From contig NZ_JAGJBZ010000001.1 of assembly GCF_020010925.1 (NCBI RefSeq), positions 1,488,001-1,552,000 of the forward strand: 64,000 nucleotides of DNA, written 5' to 3'. This stretch comes from Streptomyces griseiscabiei. GTDB lineage: Bacteria; Actinomycetota; Actinomycetes; Streptomycetales; Streptomycetaceae. The position numbers were made by a program, and so were the translations under genes. Shown here piece after piece: positions 1 to 7,637 of the stretch. How positions within the stretch are numbered: the stretch's first letter is position 1; each line of letters opens with the position of its first letter. Under the pieces are notes generated by a model. That model had not been told where the DNA came from and did no database searches. It worked only from the letters and a program-made list of their open reading frames with translations.

Positions 1-180
1 CACACCCTGGACCGGGGTCTGGCCCGGCTGCGCCAGCACGCGGCGGCGCTCGCGCACCGGCCGCTGCACGTGTTCTGCGATCTGCTCCTGGAGCGCGCCC
101 GCCCCGTCGACAACGACGACGACGTGGCGCTGCTCGTGTTCCGGACACCGGCCGAGGACGGTGGGGCGGATGAACGGTAG
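1..180 (+). CDS. SpoIIE-type PP2C protein phosphatase, C-terminal fragment
   Basis: Open frame from the window edge, 59 codons before TAG; the start lies outside. The end reads RPVDNDDDVALLVFR, the usual last strand of SpoIIE/RsbU-type PP2C phosphatases, where the aspartates before the ALLV strand help bind the catalytic metals. Such enzymes dephosphorylate anti-sigma antagonists and release sigma factors. Its position at the head of a cluster of partner-switching genes agrees. Only the last part of the catalytic domain is visible, so N-terminal sensory domains cannot be judged. Confidence 0.7.
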   Translation, partial: HTLDRGLARLRQHAAALAHRPLHVFCDLLLERARPVDNDDDVALLVFRTPAEDGGADER

Positions 181-219
181 AGCGACCGCTCCGGCCGGGG
201 GCGCGGGTCCGGGCAGAGG

Positions 220-243
220 CCCGGGCCCGGCCGGGGGCCCGGG
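220..243 (+). terminator. Strong GC hairpin after the PP2C fragment
   Basis: Nine-base perfect arms CCCGGGCCC (220-228) and GGGCCCGGG (235-243) with a six-base loop, 40 bases after the phosphatase stop. There is no T tract, as is usual for Streptomyces terminators. It separates the upstream transcript from the gene starting at 394. Confidence 0.6.
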
Positions 244-289
244 GGGACGGCTGTCCTCTCCCGTGTCTTCTCCAAGGCCCCACATTTCC

Positions 290-309
290 CTACGCTTTCC
301 CACGCGTAG
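290..309. promoter_or_regulatory. Inverted repeat CTACGC-N8-GCGTAG upstream of the HATPase gene
   Basis: Six-base perfect inverted repeat with an eight-base spacer, 85 bases before the ATG at 394, in the only A/T-containing part of the 181-393 gap. It could be an operator or part of a promoter; no regulator can be named. The rest of the gap shows only the terminator hairpin. Confidence 0.3.
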
Positions 310-393
310 CCACCGACCGCACGGGAAACACGAGCGTCGGAGGGGAACGCGGCATCGCGTCCGCCTCAAGCATCCGAGCCCGGGGACGAAGAG

Positions 394-828
394 ATGTCGA
401 CAGAACCATGTAGGGACGACGAACTGACTGCCGAGGAGATCCACGACAGCCACGCCGCCTTCGACGGAGAACTCGGCGACGTGACGGGAGCCCGTACGGC
501 CGCGGAGGGGTTCCTGGGCACCCTCGCGCGCAGCGAACCGCCGGGCGCCACGGAGCACTGGGACGACATCCTGCTGGTGGTCACGGAACTGGCGGCCAAC
601 GCCGTGCAGTACGCGCCGGGGCGGTTCGAGCTGACGCTGCGCCGCACCCTGGACGGTGTCCATGTGACGCTCGGCGACACGAGCAGGACGTCACCGGCGC
701 CGCGTCCCTTCAGCCCCAGCCAGGGCGGCGGCGGCATCGGCTGGTATCTGATCCAGACCCTCTGCGACGAGGTGAGCGTGGTGGTGCACGACCACGGCAA
801 GGACGTCCATGTCTTCCTGCCCTGGTGA
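394..828 (+). CDS. HATPase_c anti-sigma factor-like ATP-binding protein
   Basis: 144 residues, a single RsbW/SpoIIAB-type HATPase domain. The N box is seen in VTELAANAVQY (Asn binds Mg-ATP); the G1-type motif is weak (LGDTSR), and a glycine-rich lid GGGGIGW follows. This architecture is standard for the many short Streptomyces serine kinases that sequester SigB-family sigma factors or phosphorylate STAS antagonists. The ATG at 394 has GGGGA upstream. It is monocistronic and convergent with the next HATPase gene, sharing a hairpin. The partner sigma factor cannot be deduced, though two lie within 3 kb. Confidence 0.85.
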   Translation: MSTEPCRDDELTAEEIHDSHAAFDGELGDVTGARTAAEGFLGTLARSEPPGATEHWDDILLVVTELAANAVQYAPGRFELTLRRTLDGVHVTLGDTSRTSPAPRPFSPSQGGGGIGWYLIQTLCDEVSVVVHDHGKDVHVFLPW

Positions 829-848
829 GGCCGCCCCGGTGCGGCCTC
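827..848. terminator. Bidirectional terminator between convergent HATPase genes
   Basis: Perfect eight-base arms GAGGCCGC (827-834) and GCGGCCTC (841-848) with a six-base loop. It overlaps the end of both convergent reading frames, so one hairpin probably serves both transcripts. Confidence 0.65.
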
Positions 849-1374
849 AGGCCAGCGGCACCAGGACGCTGATGGTCTTGCCGCCGGAGGTGCGGCGCTC
901 GACGTCGACCTCGCTGGACAGCCGGTTGATCAGGGGCCAGCCGTAACCGCTGCCCTCGTGGAGCCGGGGCAGCCTCCCGGGCCCGTGCAGACCCACGGGC
1001 ACGGCGGCGCTGTGGTCCCGCACGCTCAGCCGTACGCCTCCGGGTGTGAGGGCGACGTCGAATCCGGCGATGCCGCCGCCGTGCCGGACCGCGTTCGTCA
1101 CCAGTTCGGAGACGACGAGGATGAGATCGATCATCGACTGCTCGCTGGGCGGCCCGGCCGGGGAACGCCATCGCTCGACCACGAATTCGCGGACATGGCG
1201 GCGGGCCGCCGCGGCGGTGGTGATCGCCCCGGGAGGCCGCGGCGGCCGTGGCGACGGCGCTTCCACGGGAGAGGTGCCGTGGTTCACGAGGCCGGGGTTC
1301 ACGAGGTCGGGGTTCATGGGTGCGTCGTGCATGAGGTCGTGGTTCATGAGCGGGTGACGTTCCATCGATGTCAT
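847..1374 (-). CDS. HATPase_c ATP-binding regulator with repeat-rich N-terminus
   Basis: 175 residues. The HATPase domain fills roughly residues 50-175: N box SELVTNAVRHGGG, G1-like SVRDHS, and glycine lid GSGYGWPLINRLS. It belongs to the anti-sigma regulatory kinase group. The first 40 residues are a degenerate Met/Asn/His/Pro run (MNHD, MNPD, VNPG, VNHG) encoded by imperfect DNA repeats. No ribosome site precedes the ATG at 1374; 1365 (MERHPL) or a later in-frame start is possible, so the repeat tract may be partly untranslated. The role as a serine kinase/anti-sigma factor is inferred from the fold and the neighbours. Confidence 0.8.
   Translation of the reverse strand: MTSMERHPLMNHDLMHDAPMNPDLVNPGLVNHGTSPVEAPSPRPPRPPGAITTAAAARRHVREFVVERWRSPAGPPSEQSMIDLILVVSELVTNAVRHGGGIAGFDVALTPGGVRLSVRDHSAAVPVGLHGPGRLPRLHEGSGYGWPLINRLSSEVDVERRTSGGKTISVLVPLA
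1275..1350. repeat. Degenerate GGTTCAYGAG-type direct repeats
   Basis: Several imperfect copies of a 12-15 base unit around GGTTCACGAGG / GGTTCATGAG. They encode the MNHD/MNPD/VNPG/VNHG series at the N-terminus of the HATPase gene and probably arose by slippage. Confidence 0.5.
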
Positions 1375-1413
1375 GGCAGGTACGGGGTCGACGGCGCGGG
1401 GCGGCTCGGTTCC

Positions 1414-1716
1414 TCACTGTTCATGGAGCGCCGCATACCCGCTCGGGGCCGGACCATGACTCCCGACCGTGCCCGGGAGCACCACCCGCCTCCCGCACAG
1501 CTCCGCGGTCTCCTCCGCCTGCGCCGCGGCGAGCTGCGCGTGTGCCGCGTCCAGGGCCCGGTGGATGTCACGGGTGCCGGTGGACACGCACAGCGTGTAC
1601 GCGAGGTCCTGCGCGCGGCGCACGGTCCGGGGGTCGCCGCGCTCGCTCTCGTGGGCCGCGAGCGACTCGTACTCGGCGACGAGCCTGCGCAGGGTCGCGG
1701 GATGGGGCGTCAGCAT
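1414..1716 (-). CDS. DUF5133 domain protein
   Basis: 100 residues starting MLTPHPATLRRLVAEYE, the hallmark of the short Streptomyces DUF5133 proteins. It is predicted all-helical: an N-terminal helix pair, then an amphipathic Ala/Gln-rich helix (HAQLAAAQAEETAELC). It starts at ATG 1716 with AGGAGAG five bases before. It lies between the HATPase and sigma genes on the same strand, 37 bases after the sigma-factor stop, so co-transcription with the sigma factor is likely. The biochemical function is unknown; a regulatory role in the SigB network is only suggested by position. Confidence 0.7.
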   Translation of the reverse strand: MLTPHPATLRRLVAEYESLAAHESERGDPRTVRRAQDLAYTLCVSTGTRDIHRALDAAHAQLAAAQAEETAELCGRRVVLPGTVGSHGPAPSGYAALHEQ

Positions 1717-1753
1717 GGGTCTCTCCTGGGTGGTGGAAACGGCGGCGGACGGG

Positions 1754-2593
1754 TCAGGCGGAGGGCGTGGTGCGGCCGAGGGCCTCCTCGCGGACGCGGG
1801 CGCAGCTGCGGCTGATGAGGCGGGAGACGTGCATCTGGGAGATGCCGAGGCGGTCGGCGATGCGGTGCTGCGTCATGTCCTCGAAGAAGCGCATGTAGAG
1901 GATGGCGCGCTCGCGTTCGGGCAGCCGGCGCAGCCCCTGCTTCACCGCCTCCCGGTCCACGACGACGTCGTACGCCGAGTCGGGTGCCCCGAGGGTGTCG
2001 GCGAGGCTGTAGCCGTCGTCGCCGGAGGCCGTCTCGGCGTCCAGGGACAGCGCGCTGAAGCTGTCGAGCGCCTCCATCCCCGCGTTGACCTCCTCCTCGG
2101 TGAGCCCGGCGAGGGCGGCGATGTCGGCGATCGAGGGTTCGGCGGAGCCACCGGAGGTCTGGATCAGTTCGCGGCGCGCCACCCGCACCTTGTTGCGGAG
2201 GTCCTGCACGCGCCGGGGGACGCGCAGGGTCCACATCCGGTCGCGGAAGTGCCGCTTGATCTCGCCGGTGATGGTGGGCACGGCGTAGCTCTCGAACGCC
2301 CCCCGTTCGGGCTCGTACCGGTCCACCGCCTTGACCAGGCCCATCGCGGCGACCTGGCGCAGATCCTCCAGCGACTCCCCGCGGTTGCGGAAGCGGCCGG
2401 CGATGCGGTGCGCCATGGGCAGCCAGGCCCGGACCAGTTCGTCCCGTACGTGGTCGCGTTCGGGGCCCGCCTCCATCGCCGCGAGCCGGGCGAAGGCGGT
2501 GGCGGTGTCGGGGGCGTCGTCGTGCGTCCTCCTGTCGGGAGTGCCGGGGCGTACGGAGGGACCGGAACCGTGTGCGGACACATTGACCAGCAT
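1754..2593 (-). CDS. SigB/SigF/SigG-family RNA polymerase sigma factor
   Basis: 279 residues. Region 2 (about 45-130) includes EDLRQVAAMGLVKAVDRYEP and the promoter-contacting stretch FESYAVPTITGEIKRHFRD; region 3 follows; region 4 near the C-terminus has the helix-turn-helix MTQHRIADRLGISQMHVSRLISR. Lacking region 1, it is a stress/differentiation sigma factor of the SigB type, normally held by an HATPase anti-sigma factor. The start is ATG 2593, with AGGAG eight bases upstream; the open frame continues further upstream but without sigma homology. It is divergent from a second, related sigma gene. Confidence 0.92.
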   Translation of the reverse strand: MLVNVSAHGSGPSVRPGTPDRRTHDDAPDTATAFARLAAMEAGPERDHVRDELVRAWLPMAHRIAGRFRNRGESLEDLRQVAAMGLVKAVDRYEPERGAFESYAVPTITGEIKRHFRDRMWTLRVPRRVQDLRNKVRVARRELIQTSGGSAEPSIADIAALAGLTEEEVNAGMEALDSFSALSLDAETASGDDGYSLADTLGAPDSAYDVVVDREAVKQGLRRLPERERAILYMRFFEDMTQHRIADRLGISQMHVSRLISRSCARVREEALGRTTPSA

Positions 2594-2927
2594 GGGAAAT
2601 CGCTCCTGAACGACGCTTTCAGGGACCCGCGGCGGGGGCGGTGGGCGGGCGACCGAGGCCCGTGCGCGGAACACCGCTCCCGCCGGCGTGCCTCCGGTAC
2701 GGAGGCGTGGAACTCCGATTGCCCCGCGACCCGGTGGGCAAACAACGGTCCGCGCATCCGTGGTGACGGATCGCCAGGGCCGGTGGTCCCGGCCGTCCGG
2801 TCCGGCGATGACTTCCGGCCAGAGTGGCGAGCGCCACGGCCTCTTTTGTGTTTCCGGGGGACTGACTTCCGGCTCGCGGGGCAGGCGTGGGATGGCAACA
2901 AGGCTTCGGGCGAGAGGGGTGGACAGC
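2594..2927. promoter_or_regulatory. 334-base divergent intergenic region between two sigma genes
   Basis: No gene is supported here. It must hold both sigma-factor promoters. Two inverted repeats stand out: CCTCCG-GTA-CGGAGG (2691-2705) and ATCCGT-GGTG-ACGGAT (2756-2771), lying near the middle. I could not place a convincing SigB-type GTTTCC...GGGTAT pair, so autoregulation is not shown. Confidence 0.45.
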
Positions 2928-3803
2928 ATGGCAGCCGTGACGGCACGCACAACGGCCACGGCACGGGGGAGGGTCATGACGGACGGGGTGGACCTACCCC
3001 TGATCGAGGACCCGTCGCAGGTCAGGCCGAAAGACGCGCGGGAGATGTCGCGGGCCTTCTTCGACCGGCTGGCCATGTTGGACGAGGGCACGCACACGTA
3101 TCAGTACGTGCGCAACACGCTCATCGAGATGAACCTCTCCCTCGTCCGGTACGCGGCCTCGCGCTTCCGCGGGCGGGAGGACTCCCTGGAGGACATCGTC
3201 CAGGTCGGGACGATCGGGCTGATCAAGGCCATCGACCGGTTCGAGCTGTCCCGGGAGGTGGAGTTCACCACGTTCGCCGTGCCGTACATCGTCGGCGAGA
3301 TCAAGCGGTTCTTCCGGGACACCAGCTGGGCGGTGCACGTACCGCGGCGGCTGCAGGAGGCGCGGGTGGAGCTGGCCCGTGCGACGGACGAGCTGCAGTC
3401 CCGGCTGGGCCGGATGCCGACGACGCGTGAGCTGTCGGAGCTGATGTCGCTGTCCGAGAAGGAGGTCGTCGAGGCGCGCAAGGCGTCCAACGGCTACAAC
3501 ACCTCCTCGCTCGACGCGGCGCTCACCTCCGACGGCGGCGAGGACGGCGACACCGTGCTGGGCGATCTGATCGGCGAGGAGGACCCCTCTCTGCAACTGG
3601 TCGAGGACTTCCATTCATTGGCGCCGCTGATCGCCGAACTCGACGACCGCGAGCGGCGGATCCTGCATCTGCGGTTCGTGGAGGAGCAGACCCAGTCGCA
3701 GATCGCCGAGCAGCTCGGGGTGTCCCAGATGCATGTGTCCCGGTTGATCAGCCGCATCATCAAGCGGCTGCGGGCGGGGCTCCTGGAGCCGGGAGTCGCC
3801 TGA
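2928..3803 (+). CDS. Second SigB-family RNA polymerase sigma factor
   Basis: About 291 residues. Region 2 has LEDIVQVGTIGLIKAIDRFE followed by FTTFAVPYIVGEIKRFFRD; region 3 is around ATDELQSRLGRMPTTRELSE; region 4 ends with QTQSQIAEQLGVSQMHVSRL. It is paralogous to the divergent gene at 1754-2593. ATG 2928 is preferred because AGGGG lies eight bases upstream; ATG 2976 (MTDGVDLP) also has a GGAGG-like site but closer than usual. It ends 118 bases before the STAS gene start, which may be its antagonist. Confidence 0.9.
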   Translation: MAAVTARTTATARGRVMTDGVDLPLIEDPSQVRPKDAREMSRAFFDRLAMLDEGTHTYQYVRNTLIEMNLSLVRYAASRFRGREDSLEDIVQVGTIGLIKAIDRFELSREVEFTTFAVPYIVGEIKRFFRDTSWAVHVPRRLQEARVELARATDELQSRLGRMPTTRELSELMSLSEKEVVEARKASNGYNTSSLDAALTSDGGEDGDTVLGDLIGEEDPSLQLVEDFHSLAPLIAELDDRERRILHLRFVEEQTQSQIAEQLGVSQMHVSRLISRIIKRLRAGLLEPGVA

Positions 3804-3921
3804 TCGGGGCCGTGTGTCCGGACGATTCGCGGGTATGCGCACGGGCGCATCGCCGGACGATGCGTCGAATCCGCGGATCGGGGAACCCGCCCCGGTCGGT
3901 CGAACGCCTAGGGAGGCTCTC

Positions 3922-4326
3922 GTGTCCGTTGCCCACAACCCCCTGTCGATCAAGGTCGATCTGCCCCGTGACGACGCCGTGCTGCTCACGATCGAAGGGG
4001 AACTGGACATCGACACGGCGACCGAGCTGCAGCATCATCTGGCGAACCAACTGCGCCACGGCCGACGGCACTTCCTGCTCGACGTGTCGGCCGTGCCCTT
4101 CATGGACTCGTCCGGCATGAACATCATCCTGCGGACGTACCAGGAGGTGCGGCGGCTGCCCGGCGGTGTGTACGTCATCGCCCCGGCACCCGCGGTGCGG
4201 CGCATACTCGACCTCACCGGAGTCAGCCTCACCGTGGCCACGGTGGACAGTGTGGCCGAGGCGCTGGCGGCCGTGGACTCGGGACAGGTCGCCCCGCGGC
4301 CGGACGAGCCTCCGGCCCAGGAGTAG
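3922..4326 (+). CDS. STAS-domain anti-anti-sigma factor
   Basis: 134 residues from GTG 3922, chosen because GGGAGG lies five bases before it and the STAS fold begins soon after; earlier in-frame ATGs lack such a site. The core is SpoIIAA/RsbV/BldG-like: IEGELDIDTATELQ, then VPFMDSSGMNIILRTYQ, where Ser in DSSG is the residue normally phosphorylated by the partner kinase. Dephosphorylated antagonist binds the anti-sigma factor and frees sigma. It lies downstream of a sigma gene and near several kinases and phosphatases. The cognate kinase is not identifiable from sequence alone. Confidence 0.88.
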   Translation: MSVAHNPLSIKVDLPRDDAVLLTIEGELDIDTATELQHHLANQLRHGRRHFLLDVSAVPFMDSSGMNIILRTYQEVRRLPGGVYVIAPAPAVRRILDLTGVSLTVATVDSVAEALAAVDSGQVAPRPDEPPAQE

Positions 4327-4400
4327 CCGCCGGCGACGCGGCGCCGGACGAGTGCCATCGGGCGTGGTCCGTCGACGCGTTGGGCACGCACATGCGCAAA

Positions 4401-4418
4401 AGTTGTCGTTTGACAACT
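4401..4418. promoter_or_regulatory. Palindrome AGTTGTC-GTTT-GACAACT
   Basis: Perfect seven-base arms with a four-base spacer in the 4327-4505 gap between a plus-strand and a minus-strand gene end. It is A/T-rich, unlike the local terminators, and resembles a dimeric regulator operator (MarR type is possible, as a MarR gene ends 88 bases away). The core GTTGTC-N-GACAAC recurs at 16710-16736. The rest of the gap shows no gene. Confidence 0.4.
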
Positions 4419-4505
4419 ATGGCCGGAAGGCAACAGAGTGAGCCGGGCGATGAGTGTGGGAAGGGTTGGGATGAGGCTGTCGGACCGGGACCGGGTCGGC
4501 GGCGG

Positions 4506-4979
4506 TCAGGCGCTCCGGGCGTCGGTGGCGTCGCCCTCGTGGATCTGTGCCGCCGCGGCGGCGCAGAACGCCTCCAGCCCTTCCAGCAGCGCGGTCCGCT
4601 TCCCGGCGGGCATCTGCTCCAGCACGGACCCGAGGGCCCGTTCCCGGCGGGCCCGCAGGTCCACCAGGAAGGACTGTCCGCGCCGGCTCAGCCGCAGACA
4701 CAACTCGCGCCTGCTGGCCGTACTGGCGTGGCGCTCGACGAAACCCACCGCCTCCAGCCGGTCGCAGAGCCGGCTGGTGGAGGGCGGGGTGGAGCCGAGG
4801 GCGTCGGCGAGCATCCGCAGATTGATGCCGTCGTTGTGCTCCAGGATGAACAGCACCCGGATCTGGGACGCGGACACCGGTGCCGTCGAGGCGCGCCCCC
4901 ACAGAACCTCCAGCAGCTCGGCCGCCTCGGAGGTCACACGCGCCACCTCGTCCGGTCGCGGGTGGGAGGAGGAAGTCAC
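4506..4979 (-). CDS. MarR-family transcriptional regulator
   Basis: 157 residues from GTG 4979. Winged helix-turn-helix: SASQIRVLFILEHNDGINLRMLADALGS, then recognition helix PPSTSRLCDRLEAVGFVER, and the wing around TASRRELCLRLSRRG, followed by a long C-terminal dimerization helix pair. Divergent from the PP2C gene at 5043 with 63 bases between, so it likely controls that gene and itself. The frame runs far upstream but the MarR fold begins just after this GTG; the ribosome site is weak (GGAAGAG). The ligand is unknown. It is similar to the second MarR gene at 10870-11307. Confidence 0.85.
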   Translation of the reverse strand: MTSSSHPRPDEVARVTSEAAELLEVLWGRASTAPVSASQIRVLFILEHNDGINLRMLADALGSTPPSTSRLCDRLEAVGFVERHASTASRRELCLRLSRRGQSFLVDLRARRERALGSVLEQMPAGKRTALLEGLEAFCAAAAAQIHEGDATDARSA

Positions 4980-4989
4980 GGGCCCACTC

Positions 4990-5022
4990 TTCCAGGCATT
5001 TCGAACACTGTCAGCTCTGGAA
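4990..5022. promoter_or_regulatory. Inverted repeat TTCCAG...CTGGAA in the MarR/PP2C divergent promoter
   Basis: Arms at 4990-4995 and 5017-5022 lie within the 63-base divergent gap. The position fits a MarR operator covering both start regions, but the spacing (21 bases) is wide and no footprint consensus is known. Confidence 0.3.
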
Positions 5023-5042
5023 AGAATGGCGTATCCGACATC

Positions 5043-6227
5043 GTGAACAGATTCGTGGCAGCCGAACGGGCCTTGCGCTCCGCTGCTCCCCACCGCCTGG
5101 TGGACGCGTTCCGCGACGTACTGGGCGACGGCTTCTCGGCGCGGGACGTCGAGTTCTACCTCGCCGACTACTCGCTCACCGCACTGCGGCCCGCCTCCAC
5201 CCGCCCGGACCCGCCGGACCCGCTGCCCATGCACGACGGTCCGGCCGGGCGGGCGTTCGGGGCGCAGGAGCCGTACCTGGAGCGGCGCGGCGACGGCCCG
5301 GTGCGGGCACATCTTCCGGTCACCGTGCGCGGTGACCGGCTGGGCGTGCTCGCCCTGACGCTGCCGTCCGCCGCGCACGCCGAGGAGTGCCTCGGTGAGC
5401 TGGCCGAGCTGGCCGGTGTGCTGGGGCACGAGCTGGTGGTGGCGGAGCGGGACACCGATGTGTACGTACGGGCGCGTCGCTCCAGCCGGCTGACGCTGGC
5501 GGCGGAGATGCAGTGGCAACTGCTGCCGGGCCGGTCCTCCGCCGCCGCCGAGTACGCGCTCGGCGGTCAACTGGAGCCCGCCTACGCCATCTTCGGCGAC
5601 AACTTCGACTGGTCCGCCGACGCCGAGCGGCTGATGCTGTACGTCACCAACGGCATGGGCGAGGGCATCGAGGCGTCCCTGCTGACCCAGCTGGGGATCA
5701 ACGCGCTGCGCAACGCCCGCCGGGCCGGCCTGTCCATCGCCGACCAGGCGGCCCTGGCCGACCAGGCCCTGCACGCCCAGTACGGCGGGGCCTCGCACCT
5801 GTCGGTGCTGCTGCTGGACCTGGATCTGCGCACCGGGCGGCTGGAGATCGTCGACGCGGGCTCCCCGCGGATGCTGCTGCTGCGCGACGGAGAGGTCACC
5901 GTCGTCGCCCTGGACGCGCAGCTGCCGCTGGGCATGTTCGAGGAGACGGACTACACCGCCCAGGAGGTGACGGTCGAACCGGGCGACCGGCTGGTCTTCG
6001 TCAGCGACGGCGTGTACTCCGTCCTCGCGCCCGGCGGCGAGGAGTACGGGGAGCGGGCGCTGGCCCGCGCGGTCAACGCCACCCGGCTGCTGCCCGCCGC
6101 CGATGTGCCCGGCGCGGTGCTCAGGGAACTGTCCGGGCACCGCGGCACCCCTGTGGCGGACGACGACGCGCTCGTGGTCTGCCTCGACTGGTTCAGCCGG
6201 AGAGAGGAGGGTCCGCCCCCTCGATGA
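5043..6227 (+). CDS. PP2C/SpoIIE-like phosphatase with altered metal motif
   Basis: 394 residues from GTG 5043. An N-terminal GAF-like region (about 1-145) is followed by a PP2C/SpoIIE domain (about 165-385) with MQWQLLPG, GDNFDW, VTNGMGEGIEASLL and a C-terminal DDDALVVC. In active family members the third motif reads D-V-x-G-H-G; here Asp is replaced by Asn and His by Glu, so metal binding or activity may be reduced. It may dephosphorylate STAS proteins or act as a pseudophosphatase. The start is uncertain (no good ribosome site; GTG 5055 is an alternative). It is divergent from the MarR gene and 73 bases before the stressosome operon. Confidence 0.85.
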   Translation: MNRFVAAERALRSAAPHRLVDAFRDVLGDGFSARDVEFYLADYSLTALRPASTRPDPPDPLPMHDGPAGRAFGAQEPYLERRGDGPVRAHLPVTVRGDRLGVLALTLPSAAHAEECLGELAELAGVLGHELVVAERDTDVYVRARRSSRLTLAAEMQWQLLPGRSSAAAEYALGGQLEPAYAIFGDNFDWSADAERLMLYVTNGMGEGIEASLLTQLGINALRNARRAGLSIADQAALADQALHAQYGGASHLSVLLLDLDLRTGRLEIVDAGSPRMLLLRDGEVTVVALDAQLPLGMFEETDYTAQEVTVEPGDRLVFVSDGVYSVLAPGGEEYGERALARAVNATRLLPAADVPGAVLRELSGHRGTPVADDDALVVCLDWFSRREEGPPPR

Positions 6228-6300
6228 ACCCGTCCGTCAGTCGTTCACCAGTCGTTTCCCGGAGCGGGGAGGCGCGCCGTCGAGCAGTGAGGAGTCACCC

Positions 6301-7200
6301 GTGCCGGAACAGGACACGGCAGGCCAGCAGTTGACACCGGCCCAGGAGGTCGCGCGGTTCCTGCGCAACCGCCAGGAACAGATCGCCCAGCGCTGGGCCG
6401 ACGCCGCGCTGTTCCGTACCGTCTTCACCCACTCCCGGGACGAGGCGGTGGAGGCGGGCCGGGCCGTCGTGGACGCGCTCGCCGCCGTGGCCGCCGCGGA
6501 GAGTGTCGAGGACGCGGAGGCCGGTGGCTTCCACGTCGTGCGCGAGCAACTCGCCCGGACGGCCGCCGCCCGGGGGCGGGCCGGGTCCACGGTCACCCAG
6601 ATCTCCGCCGAGGTGGACGCGCTGCGCCCGCCCGTCACCGAGTTGCTCGTCGCCGAGTTCGCGGACGCGCCGGCCACGCATCTGCGGGAGTGCACCACGA
6701 CGCTGACGGTGCTGATGGGCACCCTGCGGCTGGTGGTGCTGGAGACGGCGCTCAGCGAGGGCGAGGAGCTGATCCACCGGCAGCGGCTGCAGCTGATGGA
6801 GGTCGCCACACCGGTGATCAAGCTGTGGGAGGGCATCGTCGCCGTGCCCCTCATCGGCACCCTGGACAGCGCCCGCAGCCAGGTGGTGATGGAGCGGCTC
6901 CTCGACTCCATCGTCGAGCAGCACGCCCGGTTCGCGATCCTGGACATCACCGGGGTGCCGACCGTGGACTCGCTGGTGGCCCAGCATCTGATGAAGACGG
7001 TGGCGGCGGCGCGGCTGATGGGCGCCGAGTGCATCGTCTCCGGCATCCGGCCGCCGATCGCGCAGACCATCGTGCACCTGGGCATCGACCTCAGCTCGGT
7101 CCTCACCCGTACGAGCCTCGCGGACGCCCTGGCGTACGCGCTGCGGGAGCTGGGCACGGACATCGTGTCCCGCGACGGCACCGGTTCGGGGCGCAGGTGA
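6301..7200 (+). CDS. RsbR-like stressosome co-antagonist
   Basis: 299 residues from GTG 6301 (GGAG upstream). The N-terminal helical RsbR-type sensor region (about 15-150) is followed by a STAS domain from about residue 166: MEVATPVIKLWEGIVAVPLIGTLD, DITGVPTVDSLVAQHLMKT, then GIRPPIAQTIVHLGID. This order is diagnostic of RsbR paralogues, which form the stressosome core with RsbS and are phosphorylated by RsbT on residues in the VDS and AQT areas. It is the first gene of an operon whose stops and starts overlap through 10889. The input signal of the N-terminal domain is unknown. Confidence 0.88.
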   Translation: MPEQDTAGQQLTPAQEVARFLRNRQEQIAQRWADAALFRTVFTHSRDEAVEAGRAVVDALAAVAAAESVEDAEAGGFHVVREQLARTAAARGRAGSTVTQISAEVDALRPPVTELLVAEFADAPATHLRECTTTLTVLMGTLRLVVLETALSEGEELIHRQRLQLMEVATPVIKLWEGIVAVPLIGTLDSARSQVVMERLLDSIVEQHARFAILDITGVPTVDSLVAQHLMKTVAAARLMGAECIVSGIRPPIAQTIVHLGIDLSSVLTRTSLADALAYALRELGTDIVSRDGTGSGRR

Positions 7201-7637
7201 GCGGCGGTCTCTTCGCCGGGTACGGCGGGCCGTCCGCGTACGGGGCCCCCGTCCCCGTGCTCAAACTCGGCAACGTGCTGCTGGTGTCGCTCCAGGGCGA
7301 TCTGCACGACGGTGCGGCCGAGCAGCTCCAGCAGGACATCAGCGACACGGTCGCCCGCAGCGGCGCCACCGGGGTGGTCATCGACCTCTCCGGGGTGGAG
7401 ATGGTCGACTCGTTCCTGGGCCGGGTGCTCGGTGACATCGCCGCCCAGACGAGTCTGCTCGCCGCCGGGACGGTGGTGGCGGGGATGCGTCCGGCCGTGG
7501 CGATCACGCTGGTGGAGCTGGGGCTCACCCTGCCGGGGCTGCGTACCGCGCTCAGCACCGAGGACGCGCTGCGGCTCCTCGGCGAACCGGACCCGACCTT
7601 CCCCCGCCGAGTCCACGCCCGCCAGGAGAGTCCGTGA
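7197..7637 (+). CDS. RsbS-like STAS antagonist
   Basis: 146 residues, GTG 7197 overlapping the preceding stop (GTGA). A single STAS domain: VLLVSLQGDLHDGAAEQLQ, VVIDLSGVEMVDSFLGRV with Ser72 at the conserved phosphorylation site, and GMRPAVAITLVELGL. It matches RsbS, the scaffold partner of RsbR that holds RsbT in the unstressed stressosome. The upstream and downstream overlaps imply translational coupling and fixed stoichiometry. Confidence 0.9.
   Translation: MSGGLFAGYGGPSAYGAPVPVLKLGNVLLVSLQGDLHDGAAEQLQQDISDTVARSGATGVVIDLSGVEMVDSFLGRVLGDIAAQTSLLAAGTVVAGMRPAVAITLVELGLTLPGLRTALSTEDALRLLGEPDPTFPRRVHARQESP

Noticed and set aside
1469..3430. Long plus-strand frame opposite the first sigma factor
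   Set aside because: It is the high-GC antisense shadow of the minus-strand sigma gene; its residues show no domain and the sigma factor has clear motifs and a ribosome site.
4166..4441. ORF spanning the STAS gene end and the palindrome at 4401
   Set aside because: It is out of frame with the STAS gene, Arg/Pro-rich and without a start signal.
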